The notes: generated by a model from the letters alone, not told the origin. A stretch of 17,466 nt of DNA from an uncultured Bacteroidales bacterium (GCA_937915475.1 CALGIR010000207.1:1-17466); one strand, 5' to 3'; counted from the stretch's first letter, positions 1 through 7,877 are shown. A program made the numbers and translations.

Positions 1-401
1 TTGCAGGGATGGAGGTGCAGCCAATTAATTATAAGAACATACCAGGATGTACATACACTAACCCTGAGGTATCGTCGGTGGGCATGACTGAAAAGGCTGC
101 TACAGAAGCGGGATACGAAATTAAGGTGGGTAAATTCCCATTCACTGCATCGGGCAAGGCCACTGCTGGAGGTATGCGCGAAGGCTTTGTAAAGCTGATT
201 TTTGATGCTAAATATGGCGAGCTACTTGGAGCCCATATGATTGGTGGTAATGTTACCGAGATGATTGCCGAGCTGGTAGTTGCTCGCAATTTGGAAACTA
301 CCGGACACGAGCTAATGAAGAGCATACACCCGCACCCAACCATGAGCGAGGCTATTATGGAGGCTGCTGCTGCTGCGTATGGTGAGGTGATACATATGTA
401 G
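1..401 (+). CDS. lpdA: Dihydrolipoamide dehydrogenase (E3), 3' part only
   Basis: This is the C-terminal part of a gene whose 5' end lies outside the window; the reading frame is open from base 3 to the TAG at 399-401. The translation is the dimerisation domain of the pyridine nucleotide-disulfide oxidoreductases. It contains TNPEVSSVGMTE, the stretch GKFPFTASGKA, the strand GELLGAHMIG and, near the end, HPHPTMSEA, whose histidine is the base that works with the active-site disulfide of the partner subunit. The spacing and the HPHPT motif fit dihydrolipoamide dehydrogenase, the FAD enzyme that reoxidises lipoyl groups in 2-oxoacid dehydrogenase and glycine cleavage complexes. The FAD and CXXXXC portions are not visible, so a close relative cannot be wholly excluded, but the C-terminal motif makes the call firm. 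A hairpin terminator follows 20 bases after the stop. Confidence 0.9.
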   Translation, partial: AGMEVQPINYKNIPGCTYTNPEVSSVGMTEKAATEAGYEIKVGKFPFTASGKATAGGMREGFVKLIFDAKYGELLGAHMIGGNVTEMIAELVVARNLETTGHELMKSIHPHPTMSEAIMEAAAAAYGEVIHM

Positions 402-420
402 GTTTACTTTTAAGTTTTAC

Positions 421-457
421 GAACAGGGTTTGGCTTGATGTCATACCCTGTTTTTTT
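421..457 (+). terminator. Rho-independent terminator after lpdA
   Basis: An 8-bp perfect stem (AACAGGGT at 422-429 with ACCCTGTT at 445-452) encloses a 15-base loop and runs directly into a T run at 451-457. It lies 20 bases after the lpdA stop and upstream of the next promoter, so it probably ends the lpdA transcript. Confidence 0.8.
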
Positions 458-476
458 ATGTTTCTTCATCTAATTA

Positions 477-507
477 TTAGTAAACCCAATATTTCAAGCT
501 AAATTTG
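477..507 (+). promoter_or_regulatory. Bacteroidota-type promoter for the YchF gene
   Basis: TAAATTTG at 500-507 matches the Bacteroidota -7 consensus TAnnTTTG at every fixed base. TTAG at 477-480 is one base from the -33 TTTG, and the spacer is 19 bases, the usual value. The start codon at 537 lies about 30 bases downstream behind an A-rich leader with no Shine-Dalgarno sequence. Confidence 0.65.
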
Positions 508-536
508 CAGTCTAATTACTAAAATAAAATCAATTA

Positions 537-1631
537 ATGAGTTTACAGTGCGGAATTATTGGTATTGCCAATGTTGGCAAATCAACCATTTTTAATTGCA
601 TGTCGGCCACAAAGGCAGAGGCAAGCGGCTTTTCATTTAGCAACAAAACCAACCTTAGCATAATTAACGTGCCCGATGACCGCTTGTATGTGCTGGAGAA
701 CCTTGCTGCCACGCAGAGAGTGGTTCACACAACGGTTGAGATTGTTGATATTCCAGGCCTAACAAAAAGTGCAGGTCGCTCCGACAAAGGTGCAAATCAG
801 TTTTTATCAGAAATCCGCAACTGCGATGCGTTAATCCATGTGCTGCGATGCTTCGACGACGATAGCCTTTCGCATGTTGATGGTTCTGTTAACCCTGTTA
901 GGGATATTGAAACGGTTAACATAGAACTTCAACTTAAGGATTTAGAATCGGTAGAGAAGAAAATTCAGCGGCTTGAGAAGGTTGTCAAATCTGGCGATAA
1001 GGATGCAAAAAAAGGCGTTGAGGTGCTTAATGTGTATAAGGATCACTTAGAGTCCTTCCAAAACGCATCCACTGCACCTGTTAGCGAAGATGATAAGAGG
1101 TTTATTGCCGATATATTCCTGCTGACAACCAAACCCGTAATTTATGTTTGTAATGTTGATGAGGCTTCGGCAGTTAGCGGCAACAAATATGTAGAACAGG
1201 TTCAGAATTTTTTTAAGGATGAAAATACCGAGATACTAATTATTGCTGGAGCCATGGAGGCCGAAATTACTGAGTTGGAAACTGAGGAGGATAGGATGGC
1301 TTTCCTTTCGGATGTGGGTTTGAATGAGCCTGGTGTAGATAAATTGATTCGTGCTGCATATTCATTGTTGGATCTCGAAACGTTTTTCACCGTTGGAGAA
1401 AAGGAGACTCGAGCATGGACCATTAAGCGTGGTGCTACAGCACCGCAGGCTGCTGGTGCTATCCATAGCGATTTGGAGCGTGGTTTTATTCGTGCCGAGG
1501 TGATGAAGTATAACGATTATGTTACTCTTGGTTCTGAACAGGCATGTAAAGAAAAAGGTAAATTTAGCGTTGAGGGAAAGAATTACATTGTTGGGGATGG
1601 AGACATTCTCCATATTCGATTCAACGTCTAA
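537..1631 (+). CDS. ychF: YchF/OLA1-family ATPase with atypical switch regions
   Basis: This is a 364-residue protein of normal length for YchF, the ATP-preferring member of the Obg-related P-loop GTPases that binds ribosomes and is linked to stress responses. Visible in order: the P-loop GIANVGKS (9-16), the switch II motif DIPG (71-74), the conserved HVLRCFDDD stretch (101-109), a charged coiled-coil insert (about 128-175), the non-standard G4 motif NVDE (206-209) that goes with ATP rather than GTP use, and a C-terminal TGS domain (about 280-363) ending in the family's RFNV. Odd points: the usual NVGKS box is preceded by Ala not Pro, the switch I segment reads SNKTN where most bacterial YchF have CTIEPN, and switch II has DIPGLTKSA instead of DIAGLVKGA. 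The ATG at 537 fits the promoter and the family's N-terminus. It appears to be a single-gene unit. Confidence 0.9.
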   Translation: MSLQCGIIGIANVGKSTIFNCMSATKAEASGFSFSNKTNLSIINVPDDRLYVLENLAATQRVVHTTVEIVDIPGLTKSAGRSDKGANQFLSEIRNCDALIHVLRCFDDDSLSHVDGSVNPVRDIETVNIELQLKDLESVEKKIQRLEKVVKSGDKDAKKGVEVLNVYKDHLESFQNASTAPVSEDDKRFIADIFLLTTKPVIYVCNVDEASAVSGNKYVEQVQNFFKDENTEILIIAGAMEAEITELETEEDRMAFLSDVGLNEPGVDKLIRAAYSLLDLETFFTVGEKETRAWTIKRGATAPQAAGAIHSDLERGFIRAEVMKYNDYVTLGSEQACKEKGKFSVEGKNYIVGDGDILHIRFNV

Positions 1632-1659
1632 ACAGTATAACAAAATTATCAAATAAAAT

Positions 1660-1728
1660 ATTCATGGTAACGTGTCAGTACACGCTAAACTGACTATTGC
1701 ATGAATGTTCCACACATGCCTTAAAGGC
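1660..1728 (+). other. Structured intergenic region with overlapping inverted repeats
   Basis: The gap between ychF and the next gene holds an outer inverted repeat, ATTCATG (1660-1666) with CATGAAT (1700-1706). Inside it are two alternatives: CGTGT/ACACG (1671-1675 with 1680-1684) and GTCAGT/ACTGAC (1674-1679 with 1689-1694). They share bases 1674-1675, so both cannot form at once. A short palindrome GCCTTAAAGGC follows at 1718-1728. There is no clean T run, so this is not a typical terminator. It could be a weak terminator, an mRNA leader structure or an operator. Confidence 0.4.
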
Positions 1729-1754
1729 AAGGTGTTTTTGAAAATAAATAGGAT

Positions 1755-1940
1755 ATGAAAAAAGCAGCAACAATTACTGGGGTTCTTGGCGTAATATTTT
1801 TCTCTATCGTCTTAATTTTACGCCGAGGCGAAAGTTCTAACTTGACTGAATTTGCTCGCGGATTCATTACGGGTATCTCAATTGTTTTTATATTGGCACT
1901 GTTAGTATATCTAATTGCTAGCCTCATAAAAAAAAAATAA
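1755..1940 (+). CDS. Small two-helix membrane protein, unknown function
   Basis: A 61-residue protein that I do not recognise. It has two hydrophobic segments, about residues 6-22 and 37-57, separated by a short polar link (RRGESSNLTEFARG), and it starts and ends with lysines. This suggests a hairpin in the inner membrane with both ends in the cytoplasm. The ATG is preceded by an A-rich leader typical of this phylum. Its stop lies 30 bases before the carboxypeptidase start, so the two may be co-transcribed. The overlapping - strand reading frame (1721-1927) has no recognisable features. The hydrophobic pattern and the spacing support a real gene, but no family assignment is possible. Confidence 0.6.
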   Translation: MKKAATITGVLGVIFFSIVLILRRGESSNLTEFARGFITGISIVFILALLVYLIASLIKKK

Positions 1941-1970
1941 GCAAAACTAATAATATTAAAGCAGCTGTAA

Positions 1971-4900
1971 ATGAAGGTTATAAGGTATACAAGAATTGCG
2001 TTTTTATTGTTATTACTATGTGGTAATGCAAAGGCGCAGGAGTACTATTTCAAAATCTCCGAAAGCGATAAAGAAATTGTAAACACTAAAGTTACCCGTG
2101 CCGTGTCAATCGATAGGGTTGAGGGCGATACCATTTTTGCTTATGCAAACCAAAAAGAGTTTGAAAGCCTAAAGGCTTTGGGCTATTTGCCCGAGTTGTT
2201 GGAAAACCCAACCCAAGCAGTTAGGAATAGGGGAATGGCTACTACTGTTGCTCAAATGGGCAATTGGGATTTATACCCAACCTACGAGGTATATCGCTCA
2301 ATGATGAAGAAGTTTGAGCAGGACTACCCTGGGCTATGCAAACTCGATAGTATAGGCACAACTGTACAAGGTAGGAAGTTATACGTTGTGAAAATTTCTG
2401 ACAACGTACTTGCCAATGAGGCTGAGCCAGAGTTTTTCTACACCAGCACCATGCATGGCGACGAAACAACAGGGTATGTGCTTATGCTAAGGTTGATTGA
2501 TTACCTACTATCGAATTATGGAACAGATTCGCGGGTAGCCGATATGGTAAACAACTTTGCCATTTATATTAATCCTAATGCTAATCCCGATGGAACCTAC
2601 TACGGTGGTAACCATACGGTTAATAACTCAAGGCGATACAATGGCAATAGTGTTGATATAAACAGAAACTTTCCTGACCCGAGGGTTGGTGAAAATCCAG
2701 ATGGAAATTCGTATCAGCCCGAAACGGTAGCCATGATGAATTATGCCGCTAGCCGCAGTTTTGTTATGTCGGCCAATTTCCATGGAGGAATAGAGTTGGC
2801 CAATTTCCCTTGGGATGCGTGGACTACAGCGGGTAATGCCCATGCCGATCACAGCTGGTTTTACACCATCAGTCGGCAGTATGCCGATTTTGCCCAAGCG
2901 GCTAGCCCGAGCGGTTATTTTACTGCGCAGGGTAATGGGGTAACTCAGGGCGGCGACTGGTATGTAGTGTCGGGCAGTCGTCAGGATTATATGACCTACC
3001 ATCATAACTGTAGGGAAATTACACTTGAAATATCTTATACAAAAAATCCTGCAAGTTCATCCTTACCAAACTATTGGGACTACAACAAGGAGGCAATGTT
3101 AAGCCACATTGAGTGGCTCTATACTGGCATACAGGGCATTGTTACTAATTCACAGCACGAACCGCTCAGTGCCACCATTACCATTGCCAACCACGATAAG
3201 GATAACTCATTTGTGGTAACCAACCCCATAAATGGCAACTATATTCGGATGATTGAGCCTGGTATATATAATGTCACCTATTCTGCAGCGGGATATGGCA
3301 GTAAAACGATTAATAATGTTGTCGTTCAAGCAGGGGAATTATTGTTAAAAAATGTTGTACTTGGTGGAATAGCAAATAGTTACAATGTTAGCGGTACAAT
3401 AATAGACATGTTTACGGATTTGCCTGTTGCAAATGCTTCAGTCAAAATTTATTCTGAGGAGAACCAGTTTCAGACAACTTCTAGTGCTAGCGGGCAATTT
3501 TTATTTGGTTCAGTTCCTGCAGGTATTGTTAAGTTCGAAGTAAATGCAGATGATTTTTTTAGCGCAATTTATTTTGAGAATATATCCTCAACTTCCTCGC
3601 CTGTTGTTTTAAAGCTAATAGGCAAAGAGACTATTTCGGGTAATGTATTTGATGTGGTTCCAGAAAGCCCTCTTGTGGGGGTTCAGGTTACAGTTGTCGG
3701 CAGTAACAATTCTACAACTACCAATGGCGATGGGTATTTCTTGTTAGATGAACTTAGCGTAGGAGAAGTATCGCTAAGGTTCACTAAGGAAGGATATTTT
3801 TCAGAGATTGTAAATATCACATTACCTTATCCAGATCCATTGTTGGTATACCTAGCCCCAAGCGATCCCGAAAGTTTTGAAACTATAGTCCCACAAGGGT
3901 TTACGTTTACTGGCGGCGATTGGGTTCGCGATAATTCAACCGCATTTGATGGAGTTTACAGCATGAAATCGGCTCCAATTTCGCATAGCCAAACTACTGC
4001 CATGCAGCTAACCCTTGATATCGTTTCAGATTCTGAAATCTCTTTTGCCTATAGGGTTTCATCGGAAAATAGATATGATCATCTCAGGTTTTATGTTGAT
4101 GGAAACGAGAAAGGGAAGTGGAGCGGAGCGGTTGGTTGGACTGAGGTTTCATTCCCTGTAACGGCTGGTAGCCATTCCTTTAAGTGGGAGTATAGCAAGG
4201 ACTATTCCTCTAGCAGTGGCAGCGACTGCGCCTGGGTCGATTACATAATCTTCCCCCAATCGCAGAACGATGTTGCTTTTACTGTTACCTACAGTGGTGT
4301 TCCGGTTCAGGACGCAACGGTTAGTTTCAATGAACTCAGCATAAATACAAACGCATCAGGAAAGGCAGTTTTCAGCAATCAAACTCGTGGCACTTCTGGC
4401 TCATACTTAGTAGAGAAGAATGGATTTTTATCCTCAACAGGTATTGTTGAGGTTAATTATGTTGATGTTAACGAGCAGGTTAGTCTTGACTTAAAGGAGT
4501 ATACGGTTTCTTTTGCAGTTTCCAATGGTACTGACCCAATTGAGGGTGCAATAATCAGTATTAACAACCAACAGTTAGAAACGAGCGCACAGGGTGAGGC
4601 TGATATTATACTTCCCATTGGAACTTTCCCGTATAGCGTTTCAAAGGATGGGTACCATACCCAAACAGGAAGTATTTTGGTAGATGCAGATGATGCTAAT
4701 GTATTTATAACGCTAGTTGAGGAGATGGAGCCTGTGTATAATGTTACTTTCTATGTGTACGACGTAGATCAGGATGTAGAAAATGCCATAATAACTTTTA
4801 CTGGACGACAAGGGATTACTGATGCCAACGGTGAGGTTGTTTTTGGTGGAGTAGCACCAGGAACCTATTCCTATACGCTTACCTGTGTTGGCTACTATGA

Positions 4901-5261
4901 TACAGAGGGTTCAGTAACTGTAGTATCCGAAGATGTTACTGAGGTGATTCCTTTAGTAATAGCAAATAACATTGCGGTTGAAACAAGCATTAGTTCGCTT
5001 AGTTTGTGGCCTAATCCATTTGGTCAAGACCTTAATATCAGGCTAAACTTGAGCAGGTCAACGGATGTTAAAATCATTGTATACTCAATTACTGGACAAA
5101 AACTGGCAACCATTGCCAGTGAGTACATGCATCAAGGTGAGCACCAAATCCATTGGAACCCATTCTCAGCCAGCTCAAGTATGGTTCAGGGGGTTTACCT
5201 TATTCGAGTAATCACCAATCAGGACGAAAGAACAGAACGCATAATTTTTTCGGGTAAATAG
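1971..5261 (+). CDS. Secreted M14 zinc carboxypeptidase with T9SS sorting domain
   Basis: This 1096-residue protein has a signal peptide (1-22, cut after AKA) and an M14 carboxypeptidase domain (about 100-385). Zinc ligands are His162 and Glu165 in MHGDE and His271 in NFHGG. The substrate-binding NRN motif is at 231-233 and the catalytic Glu is Glu353 in EITLEIS, so the enzyme looks active. The arrangement is closest to the regulatory (N/E, carboxypeptidase D) branch, which removes C-terminal residues from peptides. Carboxypeptidase-regulatory-like modules follow (about 386-465, 471-550, 553-628), then a jelly-roll/MAM-like domain (about 634-762) and three similar beta-sandwich repeats (about 765-843, 844-918, 921-997). 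The C-terminal domain (about 1003-1096), with SLWPNPF, TGQKL and GVYLIRV, is a type A T9SS sorting signal, so export to the cell surface or medium is expected. Confidence 0.92.
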   Translation: MKVIRYTRIAFLLLLLCGNAKAQEYYFKISESDKEIVNTKVTRAVSIDRVEGDTIFAYANQKEFESLKALGYLPELLENPTQAVRNRGMATTVAQMGNWDLYPTYEVYRSMMKKFEQDYPGLCKLDSIGTTVQGRKLYVVKISDNVLANEAEPEFFYTSTMHGDETTGYVLMLRLIDYLLSNYGTDSRVADMVNNFAIYINPNANPDGTYYGGNHTVNNSRRYNGNSVDINRNFPDPRVGENPDGNSYQPETVAMMNYAASRSFVMSANFHGGIELANFPWDAWTTAGNAHADHSWFYTISRQYADFAQAASPSGYFTAQGNGVTQGGDWYVVSGSRQDYMTYHHNCREITLEISYTKNPASSSLPNYWDYNKEAMLSHIEWLYTGIQGIVTNSQHEPLSATITIANHDKDNSFVVTNPINGNYIRMIEPGIYNVTYSAAGYGSKTINNVVVQAGELLLKNVVLGGIANSYNVSGTIIDMFTDLPVANASVKIYSEENQFQTTSSASGQFLFGSVPAGIVKFEVNADDFFSAIYFENISSTSSPVVLKLIGKETISGNVFDVVPESPLVGVQVTVVGSNNSTTTNGDGYFLLDELSVGEVSLRFTKEGYFSEIVNITLPYPDPLLVYLAPSDPESFETIVPQGFTFTGGDWVRDNSTAFDGVYSMKSAPISHSQTTAMQLTLDIVSDSEISFAYRVSSENRYDHLRFYVDGNEKGKWSGAVGWTEVSFPVTAGSHSFKWEYSKDYSSSSGSDCAWVDYIIFPQSQNDVAFTVTYSGVPVQDATVSFNELSINTNASGKAVFSNQTRGTSGSYLVEKNGFLSSTGIVEVNYVDVNEQVSLDLKEYTVSFAVSNGTDPIEGAIISINNQQLETSAQGEADIILPIGTFPYSVSKDGYHTQTGSILVDADDANVFITLVEEMEPVYNVTFYVYDVDQDVENAIITFTGRQGITDANGEVVFGGVAPGTYSYTLTCVGYYDTEGSVTVVSEDVTEVIPLVIANNIAVETSISSLSLWPNPFGQDLNIRLNLSRSTDVKIIVYSITGQKLATIASEYMHQGEHQIHWNPFSASSSMVQGVYLIRVITNQDERTERIIFSGK

Positions 5262-5293
5262 CGATTTTGCCAATATAAGCATTCGTTTTTTTC

Positions 5294-5301
5294 TATTTTT
5301 G
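5294..5301 (+). promoter_or_regulatory. Possible -7 element before the PafA-like gene
   Basis: TATTTTTG fits the TAnnTTTG consensus and lies about 46 bases before the ATG at 5348. The nearest TTTG (5266-5269) is 24 bases upstream, longer than the usual 19-21, so the -33 element is doubtful. Confidence 0.4.
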
Positions 5302-5302
5302 C

Positions 5303-5325
5303 AGGGGAGTCGTATTGGCTCCCCT
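5303..5325 (+). terminator. Hairpin between the carboxypeptidase and PafA-like genes
   Basis: AGGGGAG (5303-5309) pairs with CTCCCCT (5319-5325) around a 9-base loop. The following bases are T-rich but broken by A and C. It may terminate the carboxypeptidase transcript 42 bases after its stop. If the TATTTTTG just upstream is used as a promoter, the hairpin would instead form in the leader of the next mRNA. Confidence 0.5.
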
Positions 5326-5347
5326 TACTTTATTATTTTGCTTTAGT

Positions 5348-6997
5348 ATGAAAAAGTTCTTCTGGTTGGGTTTGTCAGTTTTTTTTGTCCACGGCCTTGT
5401 GTCCAAATCATTCGCTCAAATAAATATTCCTCCCGAAAAACCAAAGTTAATTGTTCAGATTGTGGTTAGCCAAATGCGGTACGACTACATTCAGCGATAC
5501 TCGCATAAGTTTGGAACCGATGGATTTATGCAGCTGGCTAACCAGGGTGCGTTCTGCCGAAATGCAAGGTATAACTATTTGCTAACTCAGTCTTTACCTG
5601 GTATTGCAACCATTGCAACGGGTACATATCCCAGCGTGCACGGTATAGTCTCCAATAAGTGGTACTCTATAAATAATGGAGGCGTGGTTTATGCCCTCGA
5701 CGATCAGAGTGTATCTACAGTTGGTGGAAGTTACTCCAACGGTAAGTATTCGCCCAAAAATCTAATTACAAGTACAATTGGTGACGAAATAAGGTTAATT
5801 GATCCCCGTTCTAAGGTTATTGGTGTATCGCTCGAACCTGCATCAGCCATAATCTCAAGTGGGCATAATGCCAATGCTGCCTATTGGCTTGATGTAGAAA
5901 GAGGAACGTGGATTTCAAATTCCCACTACGTTGACAGCCTCCCCACTTGGGTTGATAGCCTAAATGCTAAGGAATATGGTTCGGTTTATATAAATCGGGA
6001 CTGGACTCTATTAAACGATGCCTCATCGTATTTTGAGGCCGATACCTCCGTAGTTAAGACGCCTGAAGCACGAAAGCATATAGGTCAAAAATTGGCAAGT
6101 ATGGTTAGGGGAATCGTAAAGCCCCGAAAGGCGCAGCGCGACTTTTCATCACTTCTCGAAAACCCTTTTGGCATTACCTACACAAAGGATATGGCTATAG
6201 AGGCCATCATAGGAGAGGAGTTAGGTAAGGATGAGCATACCGACCTTTTGTCTATCACCTTTACCTCTACCCGCTTAATTGGCGAAAAATACGGTCCGCA
6301 TTCCATTGAGATGGAGGACGTTTACCTTAGGCTCGACAAGGATTTAGCGCACCTTATTAAACTGTTAAACACTGAGATTGGAAAGCAGAACTACCTGTTG
6401 ATTTTAACCTCAGATCAGGGGGTCGCATCATCGCCCAATCATCTCGAAAAATCAAAGATTCCCGGCGGATATTTTGAACCTCACCACGCTGAAATCCTTT
6501 TAAGCAGTTACCTTAATATTACTTATGGAACTGGCCAGTGGGTTTTAGGCTACAACGAAAAACAGATTTATCTTAACCGTCGATTAATTGAGGATTCAAA
6601 CCTCTCGCTTCGCGATTTTCAGGATAAGGTTGCTCAGTTTATGCTTCAGTTTACTGGGGTGGCTAACACGGTAACATCGTATACACTGCAATCGAGTAAT
6701 TTTACTGGTGGCATATTCCAAAAGTTTCAGAATAGTTACAATCAAAGGCGTTCGGGCGATGTGATTATAAATCTCGAACCCGGCTGGGTTGAGCGGAATG
6801 CAGGAGTAACATCTGCCAATTCGCCCTATAACTACGATGCTCATGTGCCGCTTATTTGGTACGGTTGGCAAATAAAGCGCCGCCAAGTTCTATCGCCGGT
6901 TAGCATGACTGATATTGCCCCAACCATATCAACCCTTGTAGGTATAAGTTGGCCAAGTGGTGCTAGCGGAACGCCAATTCGTGAGATTATTGAGTAG
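5348..6997 (+). CDS. Secreted PafA-family alkaline phosphatase homologue, probable pseudoenzyme
   Basis: From ATG 5348 the protein is 549 residues with a clear signal peptide (MKKFFWLGLSV to SFAQ, 1-24). An upstream TTG at 5315 stays in frame but would put 11 extra residues before this signal, so it was not used. The fold is that of PafA-type alkaline phosphatases: SQMRYDYI (41-48), ATGTYPSVHGI (90-100), NKWY (103-106), SGHNANAAYW (171-180), YGPHSIEMED (315-324), TSDQG (354-358) and AHVPLIWYG (498-506). Compared by eye with the residues known for PafA, most active-site positions are changed: Asp38 to Ser41, nucleophile Thr79 to Ser82, Lys162 to Glu163, Arg164 to Ala165, Asp305 to Arg309, His309 to Glu313 and His353 to Gln357. 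Asn103, Asp356 and His499 remain. Two-zinc phosphatase chemistry therefore looks impossible. A binding or structural role in the periplasm is likely. The frame is intact, so it is not a decaying gene. Confidence 0.85.
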   Translation: MKKFFWLGLSVFFVHGLVSKSFAQINIPPEKPKLIVQIVVSQMRYDYIQRYSHKFGTDGFMQLANQGAFCRNARYNYLLTQSLPGIATIATGTYPSVHGIVSNKWYSINNGGVVYALDDQSVSTVGGSYSNGKYSPKNLITSTIGDEIRLIDPRSKVIGVSLEPASAIISSGHNANAAYWLDVERGTWISNSHYVDSLPTWVDSLNAKEYGSVYINRDWTLLNDASSYFEADTSVVKTPEARKHIGQKLASMVRGIVKPRKAQRDFSSLLENPFGITYTKDMAIEAIIGEELGKDEHTDLLSITFTSTRLIGEKYGPHSIEMEDVYLRLDKDLAHLIKLLNTEIGKQNYLLILTSDQGVASSPNHLEKSKIPGGYFEPHHAEILLSSYLNITYGTGQWVLGYNEKQIYLNRRLIEDSNLSLRDFQDKVAQFMLQFTGVANTVTSYTLQSSNFTGGIFQKFQNSYNQRRSGDVIINLEPGWVERNAGVTSANSPYNYDAHVPLIWYGWQIKRRQVLSPVSMTDIAPTISTLVGISWPSGASGTPIREIIE

Positions 6998-7051
6998 TTA
7001 AATTCTTTGTTTTTAGGCTATCAGTTATTACTAACTTCATTTTAAACTTAT

Positions 7052-7059
7052 TAACTTTA
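7052..7059 (+). promoter_or_regulatory. Possible -7 element before the META-domain lipoprotein gene
   Basis: TAACTTTA matches TAnnTTTG at all fixed bases except the last. It lies about 50 bases before the chosen ATG at 7110. No convincing TTTG is found at the right distance upstream, so this is a weak call. Confidence 0.3.
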
Positions 7060-7109
7060 CTGATGTAATGTATTTAGAATTAAAAACTTTAAAAATAAAA
7101 TATAGAGAT

Positions 7110-7877
7110 ATGAATAGATTAATGATTGTGGTGCTTGTTCTAATCTTTACAAGCTGTGGGACAACCCAAAAAATAGAACAAACTGTTAAAAGCACTATAT
7201 ATACAAAATGGGAACTTACTTTGCTTGACGGTAAAGCGGTACGAATTGAAAAACCAATCTACCTAGAGTTAACAGATGATAACAAAGTAGGTGGTTTTAT
7301 GGGGTGTAATCGATTGGGAGGGGACTATACGATAGAAAATGACAACCAGATTCGGTTCAGTAATCTTATCACAACTCGTATGGCTTGTTCAGAATTGGTA
7401 TTGGAAACCCAGGTTTTAAAGATGCTAAATACCGTTGATAACTTTACCATTGATAATGAGAAATTAATGCTCAGTATTGGTAGTGGTAAACCATTGGCCA
7501 CATTCCATAGAATGAGAGATGATGCGATTGTAAACAAGTATTGGAAACTTAAAAAGCTTGGTGATCAGGAAATAAAAATGGCCAAAAACCAAGAAAGGGA
7601 ACAGCATTTTACCCTTAGAAGTGACAATACAATTTCTGGGTTTGCTGGCTGTAACCATTTTAGCGGAAGTTACGAATTAAAGGAAGAGAACCGTATTGTA
7701 TTCAATGAAAACATGGCGGTTACAATGATGGCATGTCCTGATGTTGAGGTTAACGAAAGGGCTTTTTTAAAAGTCTTCAAACAGGCCGATAACTATTCAA
7801 TTGATGGAGACACTTTGTTTCTCAATGAAGGTGAAAGAGGATCAATAGCGACTTTTGAGGCTGTTTATTTTCATTAG
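7110..7877 (+). CDS. Lipoprotein with two tandem META (HslJ-like) domains
   Basis: The ATG at 7110 gives a 255-residue protein starting with a lipoprotein signal: MNRLMIVVLVLIFTSC, with Cys16 as the lipidated residue. An in-frame ATG at 7068 would add 14 charged residues in front of the signal and was rejected. Two copies of the META fold follow, about 30-132 and 142-252. Each has a GxxGCN motif (60-67 with GCN at 65-67; GCN at 180-182) and a later MAC motif (91-93 and 207-209), the hallmark of the META/HslJ family. The family includes E. coli HslJ, linked to heat shock and novobiocin resistance, but its biochemical role is unsettled. After the Cys the residues are GTTQ, without Asp at +2; final location is not certain but an envelope lipoprotein is expected. 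It is probably transcribed alone. Confidence 0.85.
   Translation: MNRLMIVVLVLIFTSCGTTQKIEQTVKSTIYTKWELTLLDGKAVRIEKPIYLELTDDNKVGGFMGCNRLGGDYTIENDNQIRFSNLITTRMACSELVLETQVLKMLNTVDNFTIDNEKLMLSIGSGKPLATFHRMRDDAIVNKYWKLKKLGDQEIKMAKNQEREQHFTLRSDNTISGFAGCNHFSGSYELKEENRIVFNENMAVTMMACPDVEVNERAFLKVFKQADNYSIDGDTLFLNEGERGSIATFEAVYFH

Noticed and set aside
29..343. 104-codon - strand frame opposite lpdA
   Set aside because: It lies wholly inside the lpdA coding region, has no recognisable motif, and the + strand shows clear E3 family motifs.
1721..1927. 68-codon - strand frame over the small membrane protein gene
   Set aside because: Its composition is polar and unstructured, whereas the + strand frame has two clean membrane segments and good spacing to the next gene.
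5315..5347. TTG start extending the PafA-like protein by 11 residues
   Set aside because: The ATG at 5348 begins a perfect signal peptide, and the TTG falls within the loop of the 5303-5325 hairpin.
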